From an uncultured Prevotella sp. (GTDB lineage: Bacteria > Bacteroidota > Bacteroidia > Bacteroidales > Bacteroidaceae): a DNA stretch of 64,000 nt. Shown here in pieces: positions 55,385-64,000 of the stretch. The position numbers and the translations under genes are program-made. The stretch is from contig CAJOPT010000004.1 in assembly GCA_905236455.1 (NCBI GenBank), forward strand, positions 1 through 64,000, written 5' to 3'. The notes under the pieces are model-generated. The model was not told the DNA's origin and ran no database searches. It was given only the letters and a program-made list of their open reading frames with translations. Position 1 is the stretch's first letter. Each line of letters opens with the position of its first letter.

Positions 55385-56665
55385 ATGTACATAACTCTCA
55401 TTATAGGAATACTCATCACTATGATTCTGTCAGCTTTCTTCTCTGGCATGGAGATAGCTTTTGTATCAAGCAACCGTCTGCTGGCAGAGATGGATAAAGA
55501 AAAAAATGGTTTGGCACAACGGTGCATATCGATGTTCTATGCCAATCCAAATGCCTTTGTCTCCACAATGCTTGTTGGAAACAATATTGTGTTAGTAGTA
55601 TATGGTATCCTTTTCGCAAAGTTATTTGACGCAACTCTTTTTCAGAATTTCGATTCTGGTATGCGTGTTGCCCTTGACACTATATGCTCAACTATAATAG
55701 TACTGTTTACCGGTGAATTTATTCCAAAGACCTTCTTTAAGAATAATCCGAACAAGCTACTGACATTGTTTGCTCCTTTGGCGTATTTCTTTTATATCAT
55801 CCTTTGGCCGATAAGCAGGTTCGCTACTTTCTTGAGCCGTATATTCTTAAGGTTGTTAAATGTAAGAGTAGATACAGAAAATGATGATGGCGCTTTTACA
55901 AAAGTTGACCTGGACTATTTAGTTCAATCTACAATTGACAATGCACGTAGTGAGGATGAGATTGAGGATGAGGTGAAAATTTTCCAAAATGCGCTGGAGT
56001 TTCCGGATACTAAAGTTCGAGACTGCATGGTTCCGCGAACAGAGATAAACGCAATAGAGTGGGGGGACTCACTGGACGGTCTTAAACAGCGTTTCATGGA
56101 GAGTGGCAACAGCAAAATTATTGTATACAAAGAAGATATTGACCATATCGTGGGATACATTCATTCCTCTGAGATGTTCAGAAACCCAACGGACTGGCAT
56201 GATAGTGTTCGTGAGCTTCCTTTTGTTCCAGAAACAATGGCTGCACAGAAACTTATGAAGATTTTCTTACAGCAGAAAAGGACGTTAGGAGTTGTCGTTG
56301 ATGAGTTTGGCGGTACTAGCGGTATCGTAAGTCTAGAGGATATTGTGGAAGAGATCTTTGGTGATATCGAGGATGAGCATGACTCAACAAAATATATAGC
56401 CAAGCAGACTAACGAGCATGAATATGTTCTTTCTGCCAGACTTGAGATTGACAAAGTTAATGAGATGTTTGATATTGGACTACCAGAGAATGAAGACTAT
56501 ATGACTGTTGGAGGCTTCATACTACATTATTATCAAAGTTTCCCTAAACTGAATGAGGTTGTGAAAATAGGAAAATTCTCTTTTAAGATAATCAAAAATA
56601 CAATGACAAAGATTGAGCTTGTCAAATTAACTGTTGACGATGGCTCGGAGAAGCATACAAAATAA
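55385..56665 (+). CDS. HlyC/CorC family protein (CNNM plus CBS domains)
   Basis: The 426-residue protein has an N-terminal CNNM/DUF21 membrane domain with about four helices (LIIGILITMILSAFFSGMEIAFVSSNRL at the start). Two CBS motifs follow (CMVPRTEINAIEW and FGGTSGIVSLEDIVEEIFGDIEDEHD). The C-terminus is a small CorC_HlyC domain. Relatives export or regulate Mg and Co; in gliding Bacteroidetes the equivalent is GldE. It sits between lptC and the PpiD-like gene, a common order in the phylum, which suggests envelope homeostasis. Confidence 0.9.
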   Translation: MYITLIIGILITMILSAFFSGMEIAFVSSNRLLAEMDKEKNGLAQRCISMFYANPNAFVSTMLVGNNIVLVVYGILFAKLFDATLFQNFDSGMRVALDTICSTIIVLFTGEFIPKTFFKNNPNKLLTLFAPLAYFFYIILWPISRFATFLSRIFLRLLNVRVDTENDDGAFTKVDLDYLVQSTIDNARSEDEIEDEVKIFQNALEFPDTKVRDCMVPRTEINAIEWGDSLDGLKQRFMESGNSKIIVYKEDIDHIVGYIHSSEMFRNPTDWHDSVRELPFVPETMAAQKLMKIFLQQKRTLGVVVDEFGGTSGIVSLEDIVEEIFGDIEDEHDSTKYIAKQTNEHEYVLSARLEIDKVNEMFDIGLPENEDYMTVGGFILHYYQSFPKLNEVVKIGKFSFKIIKNTMTKIELVKLTVDDGSEKHTK

Positions 56666-56760
56666 GGGAAAATGCCTGTTTATATGTTCATAAAACGTGC
56701 GAAATAGGCACAAAGGGTGTTTTTTTTCAAAAAAAATATCGCTATTTACTTTTTTCTTTG

Positions 56761-56768
56761 TACTTTTG
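56761..56768 (+). promoter_or_regulatory. -7 box for the PpiD-like gene
   Basis: TACTTTTG lies 55 nt before the ATG at 56824. No TTTG at the -33 distance is clear within a T-rich tract. Confidence 0.4.
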
Positions 56769-56823
56769 TACGCATTTTGCGAATACATGGAATAATAATT
56801 AAAAAAAACGATAAATTTAAACA

Positions 56824-58977
56824 ATGGCAGCATTAGGAAAAATTAGAAGCAGAGGCGTGACTCTTATTATAATAATCGGTCTCGGTCTCTTTGCCTTCAT
56901 CGCTGAGGAGGCATTCCGCTCTTGCAATGGCATTAAAGGTCAGGCAAGTCAGCAAATTGGTGAAGTCTTAGGTGAGAAAATCAGTGTACAGGATTTTCAA
57001 AAGCTTGTTGATGAGTATCAGGACGCTGTGAAGTTCACCATGCAACGTGATAACTTATCTGAAGATGAGCTGAACCAACTTAAAGATCAGGTATGGCAAC
57101 AGTATATTGCCAATACCGTTGTGGAAAACGATGCAAAGAAAGTAGGGCTTACTGTTACAGAGGAAGAGCTTCAGAACGTATTAAACGAGGGAACCAACAC
57201 ACTCCTCGCACAGACTCCATTCGTAAATCAGCAGACTGGACGTTTTGATGTTAACATGCTCAAACAATTCCTTGATCAGTATAATAAAGCTAAGAATTCT
57301 AATGACCCTCAAGCAAGACAGCAGATAGACCAACTGACAAGTATCTATAATTATTGGTTGTTTGTTGAGAAGAATCTCCGTTCCCAGCTTCTTGCTCAGA
57401 AATATCAAGGACTGCTCTCTCGTTGTATCTTGTCAAACAAGGTTGAGGCAAAGATGGCTTTCAATGGCAAGAATGAGGAGAGTCAGATTCAGTTGGCTAC
57501 TTTGGCATACAATACCATTAAGGATACTGACGTTAAAGTTGATGATTCAGAACTTCAGGCTAAATACGATGAACTGAAGCCAATGTTCAAACAACGGATT
57601 GAGACCCGCGATATAAAGTATGTTGACGTACAGATTAAAGCTACAGCATCAGACCGTTCTGGTTTGTCTAAAGAAATGAATGATTTCCAGAAGCAGTTGG
57701 CTGAGACCACAGATCCCGCTCAGGTAGTTAGCAAGAGTGCGTCACAAATTCCATATATCGGCGTTCCTGTATCAAAAAAGGCTTTTCCACAAGATATTGC
57801 AGCAAAGCTTGACTCCATGGCAATTGGCACAAGTGCTGTGTTTGAAAGCAAAAATGACAATACATTTAATATTGTCCGTTTAATGTCAAAAACATCTGTT
57901 CCTGATTCTGTCCAATATCGTCAGATTCAGGTTGTCGCATCATCTGTAGATGAGGCACGTTCTAAGGCAGACAGTATTATGACAGCTTTGCAGGGTGGGG
58001 CAGACTTTGAGACTCTTGCAAAGAAATATGGTCAGACTGCTGAAAAAGTATGGTTTACAGGTCGTCAATATGAGGGTGCTCCTTCTATGAGTCAGGATAA
58101 TCGTCAGTATATTGAGACTCTTATCAATACTGGTGTAAACGAAACCAAGAACCTTTCTCTGACTCAAGGAAATGTTATTATGCAGGTAGTTGACCGCCGT
58201 GCTATGACTGATAAGTACACTGCAGCTGTAATAAAGAAGTTTATTGATTTTACAAAGGAGACTCGTGCAGCTTCTTATAATAAGTTTAGTGAGTTTGTTA
58301 CAAAATGTACAACTATTGAAGACCTTGAGAAGATAGCTGCTAAGTATGGCTACAAAGTTCAAGAGCAGGCAAATGTTTCTACTGCCGATCACAACGTAGC
58401 TGGTATTAGAGCAACTCGTGATGCCTTAAAATGGATTTTTGCAGCTAAGGAAGGTGAAATAAGCCCACTGTATGAGTGCGGTGATAATGACCACATGCTT
58501 GTTGTAGCTTTGACAAAGGCTCATCCACAGGGCTATCGTGACGTCAAAGACACTCAGGTTCAAGAGTTTCTCAGACGTGAAGTGTTGAAAGACAAGAAGG
58601 CTGATATGCTTATGGCAAAGGTAAAGGGTGTTAACAGCATCTCGGCTGCAAAGGCTAAGGGAGCAAAAGTTTCCACTCTTGACCAGATTACATTCGCATC
58701 ACCAACATTTATCCCAGAAACTGGTGCCGCTGAGCCAGCTTTGTCTGGTGCCGTTGCTGCCACACCTTCTGGCAAATTCTCAAAAGCTCCAGTCAAAGGA
58801 AATTCGGGTGTTTATCTTTTTCAGGTGGTAAAGAAGACAAAGCGTGCTGACGCTAAATATGATGAGAAGGCAGAAATTAGAACTGCTGCTCAACAAAACA
58901 CTCAGATTTTGAGTAACTTCATGCAGGATCTTGTTCAGAAAGCAAATGTTGTTGATAACCGTTATTTGTTCTTCTAA
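56824..58977 (+). CDS. PpiD-like periplasmic foldase (SurA_N plus parvulin)
   Basis: The 717-residue protein is anchored by one N-terminal helix (GVTLIIIIGLGLFAFIAEEAF, about 11-31). A SurA-type N-terminal chaperone domain follows (GEVLGEKISVQDFQKLVDEYQ and the helical stretch to about 250). A parvulin-like PPIase domain lies near 360-450 (VQYRQIQVVASSVDEA ... GGADFETLAKKYGQ), and a second, degenerate parvulin-like region near 480-600. It helps outer-membrane and periplasmic proteins fold after Sec export. It ends 24 residues after an Ala/Lys-rich stretch, followed by a terminator. Confidence 0.9.
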   Translation: MAALGKIRSRGVTLIIIIGLGLFAFIAEEAFRSCNGIKGQASQQIGEVLGEKISVQDFQKLVDEYQDAVKFTMQRDNLSEDELNQLKDQVWQQYIANTVVENDAKKVGLTVTEEELQNVLNEGTNTLLAQTPFVNQQTGRFDVNMLKQFLDQYNKAKNSNDPQARQQIDQLTSIYNYWLFVEKNLRSQLLAQKYQGLLSRCILSNKVEAKMAFNGKNEESQIQLATLAYNTIKDTDVKVDDSELQAKYDELKPMFKQRIETRDIKYVDVQIKATASDRSGLSKEMNDFQKQLAETTDPAQVVSKSASQIPYIGVPVSKKAFPQDIAAKLDSMAIGTSAVFESKNDNTFNIVRLMSKTSVPDSVQYRQIQVVASSVDEARSKADSIMTALQGGADFETLAKKYGQTAEKVWFTGRQYEGAPSMSQDNRQYIETLINTGVNETKNLSLTQGNVIMQVVDRRAMTDKYTAAVIKKFIDFTKETRAASYNKFSEFVTKCTTIEDLEKIAAKYGYKVQEQANVSTADHNVAGIRATRDALKWIFAAKEGEISPLYECGDNDHMLVVALTKAHPQGYRDVKDTQVQEFLRREVLKDKKADMLMAKVKGVNSISAAKAKGAKVSTLDQITFASPTFIPETGAAEPALSGAVAATPSGKFSKAPVKGNSGVYLFQVVKKTKRADAKYDEKAEIRTAAQQNTQILSNFMQDLVQKANVVDNRYLFF

Positions 58978-59024
58978 AAAGAAAACTGATAAGAGATAAT
59001 TTATTTAACTATAATATTTTATTG

Positions 59025-59056
59025 AGGTGGAACTTTTTATAAGTTCCACCTTTTTT
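59025..59056 (+). terminator. Rho-independent terminator after the PpiD-like gene
   Basis: An 11-bp perfect stem (59025-59035 with 59041-59051) with a 5-nt loop is followed by a run of six T (59051-59056). It lies 47 bp after the stop codon. Confidence 0.92.
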
Positions 59057-59166
59057 GATTATTTCTTTTATTCTATAAGTAAATATTTGTGTATAGAGAG
59101 AAAGATATATTGCAAAAAAATTATTAATTTTGTAGCCATTGATAGAATGAAGGGCTTTCCTAAGCC

Positions 59167-59174
59167 TAAATTTG
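59167..59174 (+). promoter_or_regulatory. -7 box for the DUF5686 gene, short leader
   Basis: TAAATTTG ends 13 nt before the ATG at 59188. Another candidate, TAATTTTG, lies at 59125-59132. Neither has a clear TTTG at the correct -33 distance. Confidence 0.35.
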
Positions 59175-59187
59175 CATAATCGGCATT

Positions 59188-61251
59188 ATGATAAATAAAG
59201 TGTCTGGATTATTATGTATGCTCTTTTTAACTATTACTACTATTAAATTAAATGGAGCAAATGAAAATAATGAGATATTGCTTAAGGTCTTTCATTACCA
59301 AGAGCAGTTCAAGAATTCTATGCCAGATTCAATTATCACCAATGCATACATGAAATATACAATAAACATTGCAAAGAAGAACGCTCTTCTTATGACTGTT
59401 CCGACAATGTACAGACCATATAGAATGAAAGAAAGGAAATTCTTTACAGAGAACTATTCCAATATTATATACTACAATCGTGATAAGGTAAAAGTTAAAA
59501 GACAAATAAAAGTTACGACAAATACAAGAGGTAACGACCTCTTTGACTATATGTTGAAATTTCTTGGACCTGATATATATGAGCCGACAATTGTTGAGAA
59601 CATTTTATTATCCCCTTTTAATAAACACAACAGGAGATTTTATATTTATCATAACATTGCAAACGATAGCATTACCACAACTATTCGATTTCGTCCTAAA
59701 GTAAAGAACACTCAACTTGTTCGTGGTGATGCGGTCATTGAGAATGCCACTGGCCGCATTGTTTTGTATCAAATACGCGGTGAATACGATATGGTACGTT
59801 TTAATCTATATGCCATAATGGGAAAAGAAGGATACAAAAGCCTGTTTCCTATAGAATGTAACGTTAATGCGCGACTCTCGTACATAGGAAACAAGGTGTT
59901 ATCTAATTTTCATGCAATATATGAACTTGATAAGACACTTCCAGACTCAATAGTAGACTCCAAAGACCGGAGTATTCTTCGTCAGGTCCGTCCCATACCA
60001 TTATCAAAGCGAGAGAAAGAAATAGTTGATGAGTATCGTGAGAAAAGGAAAACTGAACAATTACTGGAAATACATGACACCGCAAAAGTACAAGAAGAGT
60101 CTGAGAAACGTAATATGGTTAAATATATTTTCTGGGATGTTATTGGTGATAACCTACTAAACAAGATTACCGCAGACTTCGGAGAAGACCAAAAAGGACA
60201 TCTGCGTATCGGACCTATCTTCAATCCACTGTATTTCGGTTACAATGAGAAACAGAAGCTTGTATATAAGTTTGATACACGTCTGACATATGCGATAAGT
60301 GCTAACAGTGATTTATATGTGAGGTTACGAATGGGATATTCATTCAAATTAGACCAGTTTTATATAAAGACACCATTCAGATGGAACTTCAACAAACGCA
60401 AAAACGGATATATAGAAGCTTATTTCTCTAATGGTGACAGAATTTACAATTCCACCATATTAGATCATGTGAAAGAGACTCACCCAAAGCGAATTGATGA
60501 TCTCGACAACATGAAACTGGATTATTTCCGTGAATTGGAGCTTAAGATGTTTGTAAACTACGATTTAACAGAAAAGTTCGGTTTACAGTTAGGTTATGTA
60601 TACAGACGTAGGTCTGCTATATCGCCTCAACATTTCAAGGAGGTTGACAAACCGACACGTTACAACACCTTCTCACCTATGATGCAATTACAATACCGAC
60701 CAGCTGGTTATAAAGGAGTTATTCTGACAGCAGACTTTGAGAATGGTCTTAGAAAAGTCTTCTCTTCTGACGCTAAGTATTTCCGGTTTGAGATTGACGC
60801 GTCATATATTCATCAGATGTCTTGCATGCGATCTTTGTCAATGCGAGTCGGAAGCGGCTTCTATATATTAAAAGGTGATAATCAATATTTTCTTGATTAC
60901 TCAAATTTCTGTGAAAACAATATTCTTACAGGCTGGAATGATGACTGGACTGGAGAATTTGAATTGTTGAATAGTACATGGTACAATGCGTCAGACTATT
61001 ATTTTCGCACAAACATTACTTATGAATCGCCACTACTGATATTATCTCGTATGCCTATTGTGGGACATTTTACAGAGAAAGAGCGCATTTATCTCAGCGG
61101 ACTGCACGTAAGAAGTCTGCATCCGTATATTGAGTGTGGTTATGGATTTACCAACAGACTGTTTTCTATGGGAGTGTTTATGGGATTTAGCCAGCAGCAT
61201 TTCGAAGGTTTTGGCTTTAAGTTTGGTTTTGAGTTATTTAACAACTGGTAA
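59188..61251 (+). CDS. DUF5686 family outer-membrane protein
   Basis: The 687-residue protein has a signal peptide (VSGLLCMLFLTITTIKLNG). The DUF5686 N-terminal part (about 30-330) has ENILLSPFNKHNRRFYIYHNIANDS and a SYIGNKVLSNFHAIYEL strand segment. A charged helical linker lies near 270-320 (SKREKEIVDEYREKRKTEQL). The C-terminal half is a beta-barrel (RLRMGYSFKLDQFYIKTPFRW, AYFSNGD, ECGYGFTNRLFSMGVFMGF) ending in ELFNNW with an aromatic last residue. The function is unknown. It has its own terminator-bounded start and is 26 bp before the helicase gene. Confidence 0.85.
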   Translation: MINKVSGLLCMLFLTITTIKLNGANENNEILLKVFHYQEQFKNSMPDSIITNAYMKYTINIAKKNALLMTVPTMYRPYRMKERKFFTENYSNIIYYNRDKVKVKRQIKVTTNTRGNDLFDYMLKFLGPDIYEPTIVENILLSPFNKHNRRFYIYHNIANDSITTTIRFRPKVKNTQLVRGDAVIENATGRIVLYQIRGEYDMVRFNLYAIMGKEGYKSLFPIECNVNARLSYIGNKVLSNFHAIYELDKTLPDSIVDSKDRSILRQVRPIPLSKREKEIVDEYREKRKTEQLLEIHDTAKVQEESEKRNMVKYIFWDVIGDNLLNKITADFGEDQKGHLRIGPIFNPLYFGYNEKQKLVYKFDTRLTYAISANSDLYVRLRMGYSFKLDQFYIKTPFRWNFNKRKNGYIEAYFSNGDRIYNSTILDHVKETHPKRIDDLDNMKLDYFRELELKMFVNYDLTEKFGLQLGYVYRRRSAISPQHFKEVDKPTRYNTFSPMMQLQYRPAGYKGVILTADFENGLRKVFSSDAKYFRFEIDASYIHQMSCMRSLSMRVGSGFYILKGDNQYFLDYSNFCENNILTGWNDDWTGEFELLNSTWYNASDYYFRTNITYESPLLILSRMPIVGHFTEKERIYLSGLHVRSLHPYIECGYGFTNRLFSMGVFMGFSQQHFEGFGFKFGFELFNNW

Positions 61252-61277
61252 GAAACATAAAAAGAAAGAACATATAT

Positions 61278-64000
61278 ATGGAGGATTTGAGACACACCTC
61301 TCCCCCACTGACTGTATACAAAGCCAGTGCCGGTTCTGGCAAGACATTTACTCTTGCCATAGAATATATTTCATTGCTCATACATAACCCTAAGAATTAT
61401 GAGCGAATTCTCGCAGTAACGTTTACCAACAAGGCTACGGAAGAGATGAAGATGCGCATTATCGGACAACTCTATGGAATATGGAAAGAATTGCCTGATT
61501 CTAAAGACTATATGGATAAGATTATAGAAAAGACCGGTAAGAATAAAGACACCATAGTAAAGAATGCCGGTATTGCTCTATCGTTGCTTATCCACCACTA
61601 CAATCAATTCCGGGTACAGACTATTGATGCCTTCTTCCAAAGTGTTTTACGTAACTTGGCACGTGAATTAGACCTCACTCCGAGTTTACGAATAGACCTT
61701 AACGACCGTCAGGTTGAGGAGGCTGCAGTCGATAATCTTATTTTGGAACTGACACCAGGTAATCCGCTCATGCATTGGTTACTTGATTACATTAATCATA
61801 ATATACAAGAAGACCAAAGCTGGAATGTCATTGGAGAGATTAAGAAATTCGGTCTTAATATCTTTCGGGACTTCTATAAGAAACACGAAATGGAATTAAA
61901 CCGGCTGATGCAAAGCAATAAATTTTTCGATACATACATAAGCCGGTTACGAGGACAACGGCAACGCATACAGGAAGAATACGCAAAAGATATTAAGGAA
62001 CTGACAAATCTTTTCCAGAACTCAGGATATGACAATCCGGAATATTACAAGTATGCCAACCAGGGCTCTATATACAAATTTATCCATAGCATACAAGACT
62101 GTCCCATAAACAATAATCCCCTGCCCGGACGTGTATTGACATTCATCGATGATCCAAATAAAATGACTCAAAACGTGGTTGACAAGCAAGAATTCCTTAA
62201 CTTTGCCAACCAGACATTAATCCCACACTTGAATTCTTTCATAGAAAAACGGACCGGGCTGTGGTGCGAGTATCAATCAATATCACTGACTCTTAGTCAT
62301 TTAAGTCAATTGCGACTATTGCATGCCATTGCTGCGAAGGTTGATGAGCTGAACATGACAGCAAACCGTTTCCAATTAAGCAACACACAATCGTTACTAA
62401 GCAGCCTTATTGCTGATAGTGACTCTCCTTTTATCTTTGAGAAGATTGGCACACAACTAAAACACATCATGATAGATGAGTTCCAAGATACCAGTACATT
62501 ACAATGGAAAAACTTTAAGGTATTGCTTGATAACTGTCTGTCAAACAGCGGATCACACGATTTGATTGTAGGAGATGTCAAACAAAGTATCTATAGATGG
62601 CGTGCAGGCGACTGGAAACTGCTCAATGACATTGAACACGATTTCCATCAGGAGCAATTAAAGGTAGAGCCATTAGACACAAACTATCGCTCAGAACAGA
62701 AAATCATAGAATTCAATAATGTGTTCTTTGAAGAAGCTGTAAAGAAAACAGTTACAGAACTTGAAAAAGACAACATAAAGAACCATCAGCAACTGACTAA
62801 AGCCTATGCTGATACTAGCCAGAAAATAAAAAAATCAAATAAGAAAGGTTATGTAAGGATTGAGCTTTATCCAAATACCGATTACCAAGACACCATTATG
62901 ACGCGCCTATTGGAAAGCATTGACGAATTGCTGGAGAAAGGAGTTGCTCTGCATGACATTGCTATACTCGTTAGAGCCAATAATGACATTCAAGCAATAG
63001 CTACCCTACTCATGCGCGAGCGTCCTGAAATAAACCTAATTTCTGACGAGGCTTTCCGTCTCGACGCATCTTTGGCTGTAAATATTCTGATAGATACCTT
63101 GAGAATTCTCGTGCAACCAGATGATCTTGTTACCCTCGCGCGTCTTACAAAAGCATACCATCAGCATGTTTTAAATGACATGGATGACATGGATGACGTG
63201 GTGAACCTCATAGTTACCGACAAATATCCAGAAAGTGATTGTGCGAATAAAAAACAGAGAATGGCAGAACTTGTAAAAGACAAACTATATAGCACATTAC
63301 CTGAGGCTTTACGCACTGAGCGTCACCAGCTTCTAACAATGCCACTCGCAGACCTTGTCGATAAGTTATATGCTCTGTTTCAACTCAATACGCTATTTCA
63401 TCAAAGTGCTTATATATGTTGTTTTTATGATTGCCTTGGTGAATATCTGCAAGACCACGTTGCCGATATAAGCCAGTTCCTGGTGGAGTGGGATGAAAAA
63501 CTTCACGAGAAAACTATACAAAGCGATGAGACCGACGGCTTAAGAATCATATCCATCCATAAGAGTAAGGGGTTGGAGTTCGATACCGTCATTATTCCAT
63601 TCTGCGACTGGCAATTGGAACGGAATAGCATAATCTGGTGCGAAAAGAAAGAGACTCCACCTTTCGACCAATTACCAGTCATTCCAATAGACTTCAGCCG
63701 TAAGAACATGAAAGGCACTGTATATGAGGAGGACTATCAAGAAGAGCATCTGCAAAACATAGTCGACAATATGAATCTCTTATATGTCGCCTTCACCCGA
63801 GCTGGCAAAAATCTTATAATAACAGGCAAGCGAATGTCTGAGAAACGTAAGAAAGAAAAAGCAAGTCTCGTCATCTCATCCAACAGGAGTGAGGTTATTG
63901 AAGAATCACTTGAACAGATTTCTAAAGAATTAGAGGAGTGTCGTTATGAAACTCCTTCCACGGATAAAGATCCTATATTATTCGAATATGGTAAGCTTGA
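61278..64000 (+). CDS. UvrD/AddA-like ATP-dependent helicase-nuclease subunit, partial
   Basis: The open frame runs from the ATG at 61278 to the window edge, 907 residues with no stop. Superfamily 1 motifs are in order: Walker A ASAGSGKT (residues 16-23), TFTNKATEEMKMR near 60, Walker B IDEFQDT (about 400-406), GDVKQSIYRWRAGD (about 433-446), LDTNYRSE, IHKSKGLEFD (about 760) and YVAFTRA (about 836). The large insert between motifs Ia and II matches the AddA/RecB family. A C-terminal nuclease domain would lie beyond the window. Such enzymes process double-strand breaks. An AddB-like partner is expected downstream. Confidence 0.92.
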   Translation, partial: MEDLRHTSPPLTVYKASAGSGKTFTLAIEYISLLIHNPKNYERILAVTFTNKATEEMKMRIIGQLYGIWKELPDSKDYMDKIIEKTGKNKDTIVKNAGIALSLLIHHYNQFRVQTIDAFFQSVLRNLARELDLTPSLRIDLNDRQVEEAAVDNLILELTPGNPLMHWLLDYINHNIQEDQSWNVIGEIKKFGLNIFRDFYKKHEMELNRLMQSNKFFDTYISRLRGQRQRIQEEYAKDIKELTNLFQNSGYDNPEYYKYANQGSIYKFIHSIQDCPINNNPLPGRVLTFIDDPNKMTQNVVDKQEFLNFANQTLIPHLNSFIEKRTGLWCEYQSISLTLSHLSQLRLLHAIAAKVDELNMTANRFQLSNTQSLLSSLIADSDSPFIFEKIGTQLKHIMIDEFQDTSTLQWKNFKVLLDNCLSNSGSHDLIVGDVKQSIYRWRAGDWKLLNDIEHDFHQEQLKVEPLDTNYRSEQKIIEFNNVFFEEAVKKTVTELEKDNIKNHQQLTKAYADTSQKIKKSNKKGYVRIELYPNTDYQDTIMTRLLESIDELLEKGVALHDIAILVRANNDIQAIATLLMRERPEINLISDEAFRLDASLAVNILIDTLRILVQPDDLVTLARLTKAYHQHVLNDMDDMDDVVNLIVTDKYPESDCANKKQRMAELVKDKLYSTLPEALRTERHQLLTMPLADLVDKLYALFQLNTLFHQSAYICCFYDCLGEYLQDHVADISQFLVEWDEKLHEKTIQSDETDGLRIISIHKSKGLEFDTVIIPFCDWQLERNSIIWCEKKETPPFDQLPVIPIDFSRKNMKGTVYEEDYQEEHLQNIVDNMNLLYVAFTRAGKNLIITGKRMSEKRKKEKASLVISSNRSEVIEESLEQISKELEECRYETPSTDKDPILFEYGKL

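Overview
The window looks like ordinary chromosome of a Bacteroidales bacterium, most likely Prevotellaceae. The evidence is: promoters of the Bacteroidetes type (TTTG, about 19-20 bp, TAnnTTTG) with little Shine-Dalgarno signal; lineage-restricted families (DUF4296, DUF4421, DUF5686, DUF5715, DUF4105, DUF4369-thioredoxin); the ATP synthase gene order D-C-(membrane protein)-B-E-F-H-A-G; an ileS / DksA-like / lspA / DUF4296 run; and Prevotella-style secreted glycoside hydrolases. I found no tRNA, rRNA, CRISPR array, insertion sequence, integrase or prophage, and no gene-free stretch longer than about 210 bp. About 51 protein genes fill the window; the last runs off the right edge.

Layout. 0.1-6 kb (+): a secreted MORN-repeat protein, a YhcH-family protein, a glycogen branching enzyme, an unknown membrane protein and an envelope thioredoxin, closed by a terminator. 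6-12.4 kb (-): ribose-phosphate pyrophosphokinase preceded by a ThiE/TenI-like protein, then a four-gene block of three glycosyltransferases and a secreted GH5 endoglucanase with overlapping ends. 12.5-21 kb (+): phosphofructokinase and the complete F-type ATP synthase operon, ending in an 18-bp hairpin. 21-29 kb (-): a C11 peptidase lipoprotein, valS, an ABC-F protein, engB and glyA. 29-34.9 kb (+): mltG, a flavoprotein, a GH2 beta-galactosidase-like enzyme and a HAD phosphatase. 34.8-38.1 kb (-): kdsB and a large secreted LTD/CotH protein. 38.3-47.6 kb (+): ileS, DksA-like, lspA, DUF4296 lipoprotein, a small unknown protein, nadC, a C69 dipeptidase and trmB. 47.7-48.8 kb (-): alanine dehydrogenase. 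49-64 kb (+ except one): a DUF5715 protein with an M15-like metal triad, a Gfo/Idh/MocA oxidoreductase, DUF4421, DUF4105 (-), an outer-membrane protein, LptC, a CBS/CNNM protein, a PpiD-like foldase, a DUF5686 protein and the start of an AddA/RecB-like helicase.

How the parts fit. Most genes serve core metabolism (glycolysis, glycogen, PRPP, NAD, serine/glycine), translation (ValRS, IleRS, TrmB, EngB, ABC-F), energy (ATP synthase) and envelope building (KdsB, LptC, LspA, MltG, foldase, outer-membrane proteins). I did not find a convincing undescribed multi-gene system. The points most worth a second look are: the GxHH signature in the type-2 IleRS (a feature I recall being tied to very high mupirocin resistance); the endoglucanase embedded in a glycosyltransferase operon; a 9-bp tandem repeat abutting the promoter of a near-leaderless DUF5715 gene; the M15-like zinc triad of that protein; a terminator stem that also encodes the C-terminus of the convergent C11 peptidase; an Asp-to-Asn change in the PfkA nucleotide/Mg loop; and a cysteine-free DksA-like protein.
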